The notes: generated from the sequence alone by a model not told the origin. A DNA stretch of 64,000 bases from Paenibacillus tengchongensis (GCF_008973665.1 NZ_WACP01000004.1:62001-126000), one strand, 5' to 3'. Counted from the first letter of the stretch, positions 39,183 through 47,686 are shown. Translations and numbers: made by a program.

Positions 39183-39674
39183 ATGAGCAAACGTAACAAG
39201 CAAGGAAAGAAACAGACCAACCCCTGGTTTTTTGCCATGGAGCTAGGTTTTTTTGCGGGAGCGATCTGGGGGCTTATCCGCTGGCTGCTCTACTGGCTGC
39301 GGTTCACCAAGGTTCCGCCGGGATTTCTGGGTGAGCCCTTTTTCCGCCATGACTTTCTGGTGACCGCACCCGGCCATCTTGCGGGGTATCTCCTCTTTAT
39401 TGCCTTCTCTATGATTGCGGCAATGATCTATGTCCTGCTATTTCGCAAGCTCCGTGGCCCATGGCCGGGCATGCTCTACGGAATCCTGTGGTGGTCGGCC
39501 CTGTTCCTGGGAGGTGCACGGACTTTTTTGATGATGCCGCCCTTTCGGCTTCCCTGGAATACGGTGACGACCGAATTTTGCATTTTTCTCCTCTGGGGAA
39601 TGTTTATCGGCTACACCGCTGCCATCGAATTTACGGATGAACGGGACCGGGAGCAGAAGACAAAGCTTGCATAA
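39183..39674 (+). CDS. yqhR: Conserved membrane protein YqhR
   Basis: This 163-residue protein has about four transmembrane segments and a basic N-terminus. The family is identified by similarity to YqhR and by position between yqhQ and yqhT. AGGAAAGGAAG lies upstream of the ATG. Function unknown. Confidence 0.8.
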   Translation: MSKRNKQGKKQTNPWFFAMELGFFAGAIWGLIRWLLYWLRFTKVPPGFLGEPFFRHDFLVTAPGHLAGYLLFIAFSMIAAMIYVLLFRKLRGPWPGMLYGILWWSALFLGGARTFLMMPPFRLPWNTVTTEFCIFLLWGMFIGYTAAIEFTDERDREQKTKLA

Positions 39675-39749
39675 ACGCCCGAAAAAACTTCTCAAGGGCA
39701 TGACCCTATGTTAAAATACAATGTGGCTATTTCGAGAGGAGAAATGAAC

Positions 39750-40820
39750 ATGGGCAACAAGCGAATCTCCAAGCTGCGCACGGTTTTGCAGGAGCAGGGC
39801 TTGGACGCGATGCTGATTACCAGCGGCATCAACCGCCGCTACTTGAGCGGCTTCACCGGATCGTCCGGTTATGTGCTGGTTACCGGAGACGAGAGCTATC
39901 TGCTGACCGACTTCCGATATATGACCCAGGCGCCTCAGCAGGCCAAAGGCCTCAAGGTGGTGGAGCATGCCGCCAAATTCATTGACAGCGTCCGAGAACT
40001 GCTGCCGGTGAGCAGCAATCTGCGCATCGGCTTCGAGCAGGATGATGTAACGTTCAGCGCTTATACGGCTTATGCGGAAGCGCTCCAGCCGGCGGTGCTG
40101 GTTCCGGTCTCCAAGGCTGTGGAGAACATCCGTATGTTCAAGGATGAGGAAGAGCTCGCGGTAATGCAGCGGGCAGCCGATCTGGCGGACAAGACCTTCA
40201 GACATATTCTGAACGTGGTCAAGCCGGGGATGACCGAGCGCGATGTGGATCTGGAAATGGAGTTCTTCATGCGCTCGCATGGGGCGACTGCCTCCTCCTT
40301 CGATACCATCGTCGCTTCCGGCGAACGCTCGGCGATGCCCCATGGCGTAGCCAGCGACCGGGTGATCCAGGGCAACGAGCTGATTACTTTCGACTTCGGC
40401 GCTTTGCTGGACGGGTACTGTTCCGACCTCACCCGCACGATTGCTGTAGGCACGCCTGATCCGAAGCTGAAGGAAATTTATGATATTGTGCTGGAAGCCC
40501 AGCTGCATGCGCTGGCCAATATCAAGCCGGGAATGACCGGACGTGAATGCGATGCGCTGACGCGCGATATCATTACGCGGTACGGCTACGGCGAATACTT
40601 CGGACACAGCACAGGGCATGGCCTTGGCATGGAGGTCCATGAGTGGCCGCGCCTGTCCAAGCTCAGTGACGATGTGATGAAGCCGGGGATGGTTGTTACT
40701 GTAGAACCGGGAATTTATCTGGCTGGACTGGGCGGCGTGCGGATTGAAGACGATATCGTCATCACCGAAACCGGCATTCAGCTGTTGACCCATTCGTCAA
40801 AGGATTATCTCATTTTGTAA
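39750..40820 (+). CDS. yqhT: Xaa-Pro aminopeptidase family peptidase (M24)
   Basis: This 356-residue metallopeptidase has a creatinase-like N-domain (about 1-130) and an M24 pita-bread domain. Metal-ligand motifs are FDFGALLDGYCSDLTRT (two Asp), HSTGHGLGMEVHE (His), VTVEPGIYL and RIEDDI (two Glu). It cleaves peptides next to proline. AGAGGAG 9 nt before ATG 39750 sets the start. It precedes efp as in Bacillus. Confidence 0.92.
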   Translation: MGNKRISKLRTVLQEQGLDAMLITSGINRRYLSGFTGSSGYVLVTGDESYLLTDFRYMTQAPQQAKGLKVVEHAAKFIDSVRELLPVSSNLRIGFEQDDVTFSAYTAYAEALQPAVLVPVSKAVENIRMFKDEEELAVMQRAADLADKTFRHILNVVKPGMTERDVDLEMEFFMRSHGATASSFDTIVASGERSAMPHGVASDRVIQGNELITFDFGALLDGYCSDLTRTIAVGTPDPKLKEIYDIVLEAQLHALANIKPGMTGRECDALTRDIITRYGYGEYFGHSTGHGLGMEVHEWPRLSKLSDDVMKPGMVVTVEPGIYLAGLGGVRIEDDIVITETGIQLLTHSSKDYLIL

Positions 40821-40864
40821 ATCTTGCATAACAGGAAAAATAATGAAACCTGGAGGGATTTGTA

Positions 40865-41422
40865 GTGATTTCAGTTAACGATTTTAAAACAGGCTTGACC
40901 GTAGAGGTGGACGGCGATATCTTCACCGTTCTGGAATTCCAGCATGTGAAGCCGGGTAAAGGCGCGGCATTCGTCCGCTCCAAGCTGAAGAACCTGCGCA
41001 ACGGCAACACCGTTGAGCGTACCTTCCGCGCCGGTGAAACCATCGGCCGTGCCATGATCGAGAACCGCGGCGTACAGTACCTGTATGCAAGCGGCACCGA
41101 GCATGTATTCATGGACAACGAAACCTATGACCAGTTCGAGCTGTCCGAGAAGCAGCTGGAATGGGAGCTGAACTTCCTGAAAGAGAACATGACGGTTAAC
41201 ATCGTCAGCTATCAGGGCGAAATTCTCGGCATTAACCTGCCGACCAGCGTTGAGCTGAAGGTAACGGAAACCGAACCGGGCGTTAAAGGAAACACCGCTC
41301 AAGGTGCGACAAAATCCGCTACCCTGGAAACCGGTCATACCGTTCAGGTTCCGCTGTTCATCAACGAAGGCGACGTGCTCCTGATCGACACCCGCGAAGG
41401 AAAGTATATTTCCCGCGCTTAG
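40865..41422 (+). CDS. efp: Translation elongation factor P
   Basis: This 185-residue factor rescues ribosomes stalled at polyproline. The modified tip lysine is K32 in VKPGKGAAF; in Bacillus this residue carries a 5-aminopentanol group. It starts at GTG 40865 with GGAGG upstream. Three beta-barrel domains are expected from length. A strong terminator follows. Confidence 0.96.
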   Translation: MISVNDFKTGLTVEVDGDIFTVLEFQHVKPGKGAAFVRSKLKNLRNGNTVERTFRAGETIGRAMIENRGVQYLYASGTEHVFMDNETYDQFELSEKQLEWELNFLKENMTVNIVSYQGEILGINLPTSVELKVTETEPGVKGNTAQGATKSATLETGHTVQVPLFINEGDVLLIDTREGKYISRA

Positions 41423-41435
41423 TCTGTACACGGAC

Positions 41436-41468
41436 AAGCCCCCGTCAATTTTGGCGGGGGCTTTTTTT
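41436..41468 (+). terminator. Intrinsic terminator of efp
   Basis: AAGCCCCCG (41436-41444) pairs with CGGGGGCTT (41454-41462), continuing into a run of seven T. Confidence 0.92.
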
Positions 41469-41586
41469 GCTTGAATATTAGTAGAATTCGGCTTCTGGAA
41501 GGGGTATAGCTAATCTGCGACATCTGTCAGCAGATATTTCCGCTTATCAGCAGGATTTAAGGATTTCCTGTCTGTTTGTTTATTAT

Positions 41587-41603
41587 ATACCGCGTGGGGG
41601 TAT
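41587..41603. promoter_or_regulatory. Candidate CsoR-type copper operator
   Basis: ATACCGCGTGGGGGTAT is a 17-bp imperfect palindrome with ATACC/GGTAT ends and a G-rich core, similar to CsoR operators of the TACCC-N-GGGTA type. It lies about 43 nt before a copper-storage gene, downstream of a TATTAT/TATA -10-like run. The assignment rests on context. Confidence 0.5.
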
Positions 41604-41645
41604 GTAATGATGAAGCTAAGACACCCGAGAGGAGACTGATGCAAA

Positions 41646-41975
41646 ATGTCGCATGAACAGTATGAAGCCTGTATCAAGGCTTGCCATGAGTGTATGGTTG
41701 CCTGCAATCATTGCTATGCCGCCTGTCTGAAGGAGCCACATCTGGAAATGATGAAGGAATGCATTCGGCTCGACCGGGAATGCGCGGATCTTTGTGAATT
41801 CGCCGCAGCCAGCATGTCGCAGGGAGCGGACTATGCGAAGCAGCTTTGCGTGCTGTGCGCCGAAGCCTGCGAGGCCTGCGGCAATGAGTGCAGCAAGCAT
41901 GAAGCGGAGCATTGCCGGCGCTGCGCGGAGGCTTGCTTCGCCTGCGCGGAGGCTTGCCGGATGATGGCAGCGTAA
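41646..41975 (+). CDS. Four-helix bundle copper-storage protein (Csp/DUF326)
   Basis: This 109-residue cytosolic protein has 19 cysteines, many in CxxC or CxxxC spacing along predicted helices (ACIKACHECMVACNHC, CVLCAEACEACGNEC). This is the pattern of Csp3-type four-helix bundles that hold many Cu(I) ions in their core. There is no signal peptide, so it acts inside the cell. GAGAGGAG upstream supports the ATG. A CsoR-like palindrome lies in the leader. Confidence 0.9.
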   Translation: MSHEQYEACIKACHECMVACNHCYAACLKEPHLEMMKECIRLDRECADLCEFAAASMSQGADYAKQLCVLCAEACEACGNECSKHEAEHCRRCAEACFACAEACRMMAA

Positions 41976-42073
41976 CCCTGTGCGGAGAAATTTCTCCGCT
42001 GGGCGAACGGCGGCCGGCAGCAGCGGATATGGAGGGCGTCCAAAGTCTGCTGTGTCCGCATAATTAACTTTTT

Positions 42074-42095
42074 GCGGCTGCGGCCGCTTTTTTTT
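42074..42095 (+). terminator. Short terminator after the copper-storage gene
   Basis: GCGGC (42074-42078) pairs with GCCGC (42083-42087), followed by eight or more T. The stem is short, but GC-only with a long T-run. Confidence 0.65.
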
Positions 42096-42200
42096 GTTGA
42101 AAATTATTAACGCAATATGTGATTTTCGTATTATACTGTGTTAAAGCGGGAAACCAAATAACAGCTACTACATAGAGCGAAATAGGGAGTGAACTGGACG

Positions 42201-43454
42201 TTGTCACTTTATGTTATGAAATTCGGCGGAAGCTCCGTCGGCGACATTGAACGCATGCAGCGTGTGGCGAAGCGTATTGCAGACAAGCAAGACGAAGGAC
42301 ACCGCTGTGTGGTGGTGGTATCGGCCATGGGCGATACTACGGATGACTTGATCGATCAGGCGAAGCTGCTGAATGCACAGCCGCCCGCCCGTGAAATGGA
42401 TATGCTGATGACGACGGGCGAACAGATTTCCGTAGCGCTGCTCTCGATCGCGCTGCACGGCATCGGCCGCGAAGCCGTATCGTATACAGGCTGGCAGGCC
42501 GGCTTCCGCACGGATGAGACGCACGGCCGTGCCCGGATCAACGAGATTGTGCCGCGGCGTGTGCTGGAATCGCTGGAACGCGGGCAGATCGTCATCGTTG
42601 CCGGGTTCCAGGGCATGACCCTCAGCGGTGAGATTACGACGCTGGGACGAGGCGGCTCTGATACGACAGCCGTGGCCCTGGCTGCCGCAATCAAAGCTGA
42701 TGTCTGCGAAATCTACACCGATGTGGACGGAATATACTCCACCGATCCGCGCATCGTGAAGAATGCGCGCAAGCTGAAGGAAATTTCCTACGATGAGATG
42801 CTGGAGCTGGCCAACCTCGGGGCGGCGGTACTGCATCCGCGTGCGGTGGAATATGCCAAGCAATATCAGGTGAAGCTGGTCGTACGATCGAGCTTTAATT
42901 ATAACGAAGGTACTGTGGTGAAGGAGGAAGCAAGCATGGAGCAGGGAGTTGTCGTCAGCGGAATCGCGTATGACAAGAATGTGGCGCGGATCAGTATTTT
43001 GGGAGTACCTGATATACCGGGTGTACTCGCCCAGGTGTTCGGCAAGCTGGCCGGAGAAGGAGTGGACGTCGATATTATCGTGCAGAGCGGTGTACAGAAC
43101 GGCACAGCGGACTTCTCGTTTACAGTAGCGCTGGGCGAACTGGACCGGGCGAAGGCGGTTATCGATAGTCTGCACAGCGAGCTGCCTTACCGCGAAGTAA
43201 CCTCGGAGGACAATCTGGTTAAGGTATCCATCGTCGGTGCGGGCATGGTCAGCCATCCGGGTGTCGCAGCCAAGATGTTCGATGTAATCTCCCGGGAAGG
43301 CGTTAGCATCAAGATGGTCAGCACCTCCGAGATCAAGGTTTCCTGTGTGGTGGAAGCCGGAAACCTGCAGCAGATTATCCAGGCGCTGCATACCGCCTAC
43401 GATCTGGATACCGAGGAGCAGGCATATGTCGGTGGTCCGCAGGACCGCCGGTAA
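42201..43454 (+). CDS. lysC: Aspartate kinase, alpha/beta type
   Basis: This 417-residue enzyme phosphorylates aspartate, the first step to lysine, threonine, methionine and diaminopimelate. The kinase domain starts VMKFGGSSV and has TTLGRGGSDTTA, and two ACT domains (about 260-410) give feedback control. TTG 42201 is preferred, with AGGGAGTG about 9 nt upstream, over GTG 42189 which overlaps that site. An internal ATG at 42936 (residue 246) has its own AAGGAGG, as in the B. subtilis alpha/beta lysC. No lysine riboswitch is visible upstream. Confidence 0.9.
   Translation: MSLYVMKFGGSSVGDIERMQRVAKRIADKQDEGHRCVVVVSAMGDTTDDLIDQAKLLNAQPPAREMDMLMTTGEQISVALLSIALHGIGREAVSYTGWQAGFRTDETHGRARINEIVPRRVLESLERGQIVIVAGFQGMTLSGEITTLGRGGSDTTAVALAAAIKADVCEIYTDVDGIYSTDPRIVKNARKLKEISYDEMLELANLGAAVLHPRAVEYAKQYQVKLVVRSSFNYNEGTVVKEEASMEQGVVVSGIAYDKNVARISILGVPDIPGVLAQVFGKLAGEGVDVDIIVQSGVQNGTADFSFTVALGELDRAKAVIDSLHSELPYREVTSEDNLVKVSIVGAGMVSHPGVAAKMFDVISREGVSIKMVSTSEIKVSCVVEAGNLQQIIQALHTAYDLDTEEQAYVGGPQDRR
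42921..43454 (+). other. Internal ribosome site and beta-subunit start in aspartokinase
   Basis: AAGGAGG at 42921-42927 lies 8 nt before an in-frame ATG at 42936. Initiation here would give a 172-residue product made of the ACT regulatory domains only, starting MEQGVVVSGI. The B. subtilis LysC beta subunit arises in the same way from residue 246. Confidence 0.75.
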
Positions 43455-43472
43455 CAGCATACAAGAAGAAGC

Positions 43473-43515
43473 AGGGATGTTTCGCAGCGGAAAGCTGCGG
43501 AGCATCCCTATTTTT
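43473..43515 (+). terminator. Intrinsic terminator of aspartokinase
   Basis: AGGGATG pairs with CATCCCT outside an inner stem CGCAGC/GCTGCG, followed by ATTTTTG. It ends 54 nt before the repeat array begins. Confidence 0.85.
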
Positions 43516-43568
43516 GTGGCGATGTAACCTTGCTACATGGCTTAAAGGTATAGCGGACCACCGTTGGA

Positions 43569-44236
43569 TTGTGTTCGATTTTTCGCATACAATGGGCTCG
43601 TTTGCCATTGCGGCAGCGCAATGTATACGATTTTTCGCATACAATTGGCTCGTTTGCCTTCGCGGCGGCACAATGTGTTTGATTTTTCGCATACAATTGG
43701 CCCGTTTGCCTTCGCGGCGGCGCAATGTGTTCGATTTTTCGCATACAATGGGCTCGTTTGGCCTCGCCGTAGCGCAATGTATTCGATTTTTCGAATACAA
43801 TTGGCTCGTTTGCCTTCGCGGCAGCGCAATGTATTCGATTTTTCGAATACAATGAGCCCGTTTGCCATTGTGGCAGCGCAATGTATTCGATTTTTCGCAT
43901 ACAATTGGCTCGATTGCATTTGTGGCAGCGCAATGTATTCGATTTTTCGCATATAATTGGCTCATTTGCCATTGCGGCAGCGCAATGTATACGATTTTTC
44001 GCATACAATTGGCTCGTTTGCCTTCGCGGCGGCACAATGTGTTCGATTTTTCGCATACAATTGGCCCGTTTGCCTTCGCGGCAGCGCAATGTGTTCGATT
44101 TTTCGAATACAATGAGCCCGTTTGCCATTGTGGCAGAGCAATGTATTCGATTTTTCGCATACAATAGGCTCGGGTGCCTTCGCCGTAGCGCAATGTGTTC
44201 GATTTTTCGCATACATATGGCTCGTTTGCCTTCACG
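43569..44236. repeat. 13-copy tandem array of a 52-bp unit
   Basis: Twelve full units start every 52 bp from 43569 to 44141, and a partial thirteenth starts at 44193. All contain GATTTTTCG. Each begins with a hairpin; in the units at 43777 and 43829 it is perfect, GTATTCGATTTTTCGAATAC, while others have one or two mismatches. The second half is TTGGCTCGTTTGCC-N5-GGCAGCGCA. Units at 43621 and 43985 are identical. There are no spacers, so this is not CRISPR. It lies between convergent genes, outside both terminators. The long open frames across it arise because the unit lacks stops, not because it codes. Confidence 0.95.
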
Positions 44237-44246
44237 TATACAACAA

Positions 44247-44291
44247 CAGTCCGGTTAACCCACCACGTGGATCACCGGACTGTTTGTTGTT
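44247..44291. terminator. Terminator at the yitT end of the repeat array
   Basis: CAGTCCGGT (44247-44255) pairs with ACCGGACTG (44274-44282), flanked by ACAACAA and TTTGTTGTT that extend the stem. It lies just past the stop codon of the minus-strand gene and can work in both directions. Confidence 0.75.
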
Positions 44292-44298
44292 CTAACGA

Positions 44299-45165
44299 TT
44301 ATGTCAGCCGCTTGAAGCGGCCGAGTATTTCCACCGTCTCCAGCACGTTCACGAAGGCTTTCGGATCGGTCTCGAGAATGGTCTTGCGCAGCTCGGCCAG
44401 CTCGTAGCGGGTGGTGACGGTCATCAGCATGGTATTGCCTTCATGGCTGTAGCCGCCTTCCGCATTGACCACGGTGACGCCGTGAGGGAGAAGGTTGAGT
44501 CGGCAGAGCATCTTGTCGCGCTCCTTGGTGACAATGAAGCAGGTCAGCTTAACATGGCGGATATGAATTAGATTGATCACTCTGCTCTTGACGAAGATAC
44601 ACAGCATGGCGTACAGGGCGGAGTCCCAGCTCTTGAAGAAGCCGAGGCTCAGTATGACCAAGCCGTCCATCACAAACAGTACGGTGCCCATTGGGATGTC
44701 TCTTTTGCGCGTAATGATGGAGCCCAGAATGTCGAAGCCGCCGGAGGAGCCGCCTGCGCGCAGCGAGAAGCCTACGCCCCCTGCGATGATCACACCGCCG
44801 AAGATGCTCGCCAGGATCGGGTCCTGGGTCAGCTTCACTAGCGGGATTACGTTAAGAAACCAGGTGGTCGAGAGGACAGAGAGCATACTGAGACAGATAT
44901 ATTTTTTACCGACGGCGATGAAGCCCCAGATCAGGATCGGCAAATTAATGGCAAAATAAAAGATAGAGATATACTTCGGACTCGTCAAATACCCGAGAAT
45001 TGAAGCTGTACCGGCCACACCGCCGCTGAGCAGCTGATGCGGAATCAGAAACAGCCGCAGCCCGGCCGCCACCAGAAACGCCGAGAAAATAATAGTGGCG
45101 ACATCCCGCGCCTGCTTGGCTGCCCCCCGTGTGCTGAGCGGTGCAACGACATTGCGAACTTGCAT
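44299..45165 (-). CDS. YitT family membrane protein (DUF161/DUF2179)
   Basis: This 288-residue protein has about five N-terminal transmembrane segments (LRLFLIPHQLLSGGVAGTAS is a family landmark) and a C-terminal cytoplasmic DUF2179 domain. ATG 45165 is chosen with GGGGA upstream; a 23-residue in-frame extension is not conserved in appearance. Members are suspected transporters, but no substrate is established. It is convergent with aspartokinase across the repeat array. Confidence 0.85.
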   Translation of the reverse strand: MQVRNVVAPLSTRGAAKQARDVATIIFSAFLVAAGLRLFLIPHQLLSGGVAGTASILGYLTSPKYISIFYFAINLPILIWGFIAVGKKYICLSMLSVLSTTWFLNVIPLVKLTQDPILASIFGGVIIAGGVGFSLRAGGSSGGFDILGSIITRKRDIPMGTVLFVMDGLVILSLGFFKSWDSALYAMLCIFVKSRVINLIHIRHVKLTCFIVTKERDKMLCRLNLLPHGVTVVNAEGGYSHEGNTMLMTVTTRYELAELRKTILETDPKAFVNVLETVEILGRFKRLT

Positions 45166-45602
45166 GATAATAATCCCCTTTTTCCCCGATGTCTTTTCCC
45201 CGTGACCATGTACCATGATCTCCATGACCACCAAGAAGCTTTATCCAACATAGGTTGAATTAGTGTAACCATCCACTGGCCCGTCTATTTGAGCCAGCCG
45301 TTTCGTTAACTGTGCAAAAATTATTTTATCATACTGATGATATTTTTTTATATAGGGTTACACTATGATTTCTTTCACAATTTTACGGTACGGAAGGCCT
45401 ATTTCAGAAGACTGCGGAGGCTGACGGGAAGTCTGCTGCTGTACCTGCGGGAATTTCACTATTTTGGCCCCCTTCCGGCCGGATTTGCTTGTCTAATCTG
45501 CGTTGCTTACGCATATCCATGGATTACAAGCCGTACCGCGATGCTGGAAGTCTATGCGCAGGGCGGCCCATTCAATAGACAGGTAAAAGGAGTTGAGCAG
45601 AC
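45166..45602. other. Intergenic region between yitT and yqhV
   Basis: No supported gene lies in these 437 bp. It should contain the promoters of both divergent units. A sigma-E-like -10, CATTCAAT at 45569, lies just before the yqhV ribosome site, but the matching -35 is poor, so I do not claim it. Confidence 0.5.
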
Positions 45603-45866
45603 GTGGACAAGTATGTGGGCTGGATGGCGGCGCTCCGGCTGTTGTCCGGCAGTGTGGAGATTGCGGCGGCGCTTCTGATGCTGCGGCTGAATCAGGTAGA
45701 CAAAGCGCTTGCGGTCAATTCCGGCCTCGCCCTGGTCGGACCGAGCATTCTGATTCTGACGACGGCGGTAGGGCTGACGGGAATGGCTTCGCAGCTGTCC
45801 TGGGGCAAGCTGGGCTGGATTTTCTGCGGGGTCGCCTTTCTCTTAATCGGAATTCTCAAAAAATGA
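45603..45866 (+). CDS. yqhV: YqhV family membrane protein (DUF2619)
   Basis: This 87-residue protein has about three hydrophobic segments. It is identified by similarity to YqhV and by its place directly before spoIIIAA, as in Bacillus. It starts at GTG 45603 with AAAGGAG about 10 nt upstream. Probably expressed with the spoIIIA operon during sporulation. Function unknown. Confidence 0.85.
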   Translation: MDKYVGWMAALRLLSGSVEIAAALLMLRLNQVDKALAVNSGLALVGPSILILTTAVGLTGMASQLSWGKLGWIFCGVAFLLIGILKK

Positions 45867-45948
45867 TAGATGATAGTCATAAAGCGGGCGTACAAGCATA
45901 AATATGTAAACAAGACACGATAAAGAGGACAACTTGGGGGTAATCCGT

Positions 45949-46950
45949 ATGGTCAATGAATGGCTTCTCTTGTTTCCCGAAACGATAAGGGCGCTGCTGA
46001 AAGTCCTCCCGGCGGCGCTCCTTGACAAGGTCGAAGAGATCCGGGTCCGCGAGGGGCGTCCGCTGGAAATCAACTATGCCGGCAGATTTCACTTTATCTC
46101 CGGCAGAGGCGGTCTGACCCTCAGTGCGGCTGAAGCGTACAAGCCGGGCCGTGAGGATACACACCGGCTGCTCGACCTGATCAGTAATCATTCGCTTTAC
46201 ACGATGGAGGAGGAGCTGCGCAAGGGCTTCATCACCATCCCCGGCGGGCACCGCATCGGCCTCTCCGGCCGCGCGGTGCTCAGCGGGGGGCATGTCGAAC
46301 ATTTGCGCGACATCACCGGCTTCAATGTCCGGATCGCCCGTGAAGTGCCGGGCGTCGCGGACGGTATACTGCCTTACCTGGTGGACCGGGGCCGGCAGCG
46401 GATCATGCACACGCTGATCCTCTCGCCGCCCCAGCAGGGCAAGACGACGCTGCTGCGCGATCTGGCCCGGCAGATCTCGGCAGGCGGCATTGCTGGGCGC
46501 GAAGGCGGCCGCCCTGCGCTGAAGGTCGGCATCGTCGACGAGCGCTCCGAGATCGCCGGCAGCCGCCGCGGCGTCCCCGCCTTCGACGTGGGGCCGCGCA
46601 CCGACATCCTCGACGGCTGTCCGAAGGCCGAGGGGATGATGATGATGATCCGCTCGCTGTCGCCCGATGTGCTGATCGCTGATGAGATCGGCCGGCCGGA
46701 GGATGCGTCGGCCGTGACCGAGGCACTGCATGCCGGGATCTCGGTCGTCGCGTCGGCGCATGGCAAAGAAGTGACCGAGCTGGCCCGCCGGCCGGGCCTC
46801 GGCGGACTGGTGGAGCAGCGGATGTTCGAGCGCTATGTTATCCTCCACCGGGCCGAAGCGGGGCTCAGCTTCCGCATTCTAGACGGACAGAAGCGCGGGC
46901 TGCTTCTGGTATCTCCGGGCGAGCGGGCCCTGGGTGATCCCCATGCTTAA
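45949..46950 (+). CDS. spoIIIAA: Stage III sporulation ATPase SpoIIIAA
   Basis: This 333-residue AAA/secretion-type ATPase has Walker A in SPPQQGKTTLLRDLA and conserved GIVDERSEIAGS and ADEIGRPED. It is the mother-cell motor of the SpoIIIA-SpoIIQ channel (feeding tube) needed for forespore gene expression. Start is ATG 45949 or an in-frame TTG at 45934 (AAAGAGGA upstream). Its last 8 bases overlap spoIIIAB. Confidence 0.94.
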   Translation: MVNEWLLLFPETIRALLKVLPAALLDKVEEIRVREGRPLEINYAGRFHFISGRGGLTLSAAEAYKPGREDTHRLLDLISNHSLYTMEEELRKGFITIPGGHRIGLSGRAVLSGGHVEHLRDITGFNVRIAREVPGVADGILPYLVDRGRQRIMHTLILSPPQQGKTTLLRDLARQISAGGIAGREGGRPALKVGIVDERSEIAGSRRGVPAFDVGPRTDILDGCPKAEGMMMMIRSLSPDVLIADEIGRPEDASAVTEALHAGISVVASAHGKEVTELARRPGLGGLVEQRMFERYVILHRAEAGLSFRILDGQKRGLLLVSPGERALGDPHA

Positions 46951-47461
46951 GCTGTTCGGAGCGGCGGTCGTCATCCTGGCCGGAACGTTGGCCGGATTCC
47001 TCCGCGCCGCCCAGTATGCCGACCGGCCACGGCATATCCGGGGGCTGATTGCAGCGCTGCAGCGGCTGGAAACCGAGATCAAATACGGCTATACCCCGCT
47101 CCCGGAAGCGCTCCGGCGGATCGGGGAGCAGTCCAAGGAGCCGCTGAGGGCCCTGTTTATGACGGCGGCCCGGGAGATGAGCCCGCCGCTCGACAAGACG
47201 CCCGAGGCCGCCTTCGCCAAGGCGATGGACGACCACTGGAAGGCGGCCTCGCTCAAAGCGGCGGAGCGGGAGGTCATCCGGCAGCTCAGCTGCACGCTCG
47301 GGACGAGCGACCGGATGGACCAGGGCAACCATATCGGGCTGGCCCTTCAGCAGCTGAAGCAGGAGGAGGCCGCGGCCAGAGAGGATCAGGGCAAATATGA
47401 GAAGATGAGCAAAAGCCTGGGTCTGCTGCTTGGAGCATTGATCGTCATACTGATCTTTTAG
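46943..47461 (+). CDS. spoIIIAB: Stage III sporulation protein SpoIIIAB
   Basis: This 172-residue protein has hydrophobic helices at both ends (LFGAAVVILAGTLAGFL, LGLLLGALIVILIF) around a charged helical middle, resembling GspF/type II secretion inner-membrane components. It starts within the end of spoIIIAA, so it is coupled. Part of the sporulation channel complex. Confidence 0.93.
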   Translation: MLKLFGAAVVILAGTLAGFLRAAQYADRPRHIRGLIAALQRLETEIKYGYTPLPEALRRIGEQSKEPLRALFMTAAREMSPPLDKTPEAAFAKAMDDHWKAASLKAAEREVIRQLSCTLGTSDRMDQGNHIGLALQQLKQEEAAAREDQGKYEKMSKSLGLLLGALIVILIF

Positions 47462-47474
47462 CGAGGTGCCAGGA

Positions 47475-47678
47475 ATGAATATTGAAGTCAACGCGATCTT
47501 CCAAATCGCCGGCATCGGCATAATTATCGCCATGATCCATACCGTCCTGAAGCAGATGGGCAAGGAGGATATCGCCCACTGGGTGACCATCGTCGGCTTT
47601 ATCATCGTGCTGTTTATGGTGATCCGGATGCTGGACGGACTGCTGCAGGAAATCAAAACGATCTTTCTATTTAATTAG
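47475..47678 (+). CDS. spoIIIAC: Stage III sporulation protein SpoIIIAC
   Basis: This 67-residue protein has two transmembrane segments, about the length of B. subtilis SpoIIIAC (68). GAGGTG 6 nt before ATG 47475 sets the start; an in-frame GTG at 47466 lies in the ribosome site. Membrane component of the channel. Confidence 0.93.
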   Translation: MNIEVNAIFQIAGIGIIIAMIHTVLKQMGKEDIAHWVTIVGFIIVLFMVIRMLDGLLQEIKTIFLFN

Positions 47679-47686
47679 GCTGCGTT

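Noticed and set aside
41976..42200. Lysine riboswitch before aspartokinase
   Set aside because: Only about 200 nt are available and no conserved L-box elements were seen.
43569..44236. CRISPR array
   Set aside because: Units are contiguous with no unique spacers, and no cas genes are nearby.
43375..44258. Several long overlapping open frames on both strands across the repeat array
   Set aside because: They come from a stop-poor 52-bp tandem repeat cycling through phases; no ribosome sites, and one runs into the aspartokinase gene.
45550..45576. Sigma-E promoter for yqhV-spoIIIA
   Set aside because: CATTCAAT resembles the -10, but the -35 (GTCTATG) and spacing are poor, and the start would be almost on the ribosome site.
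45337..45678. 113-residue open frame before yqhV
   Set aside because: No ribosome site, no recognisable family, and it overlaps yqhV in another frame.
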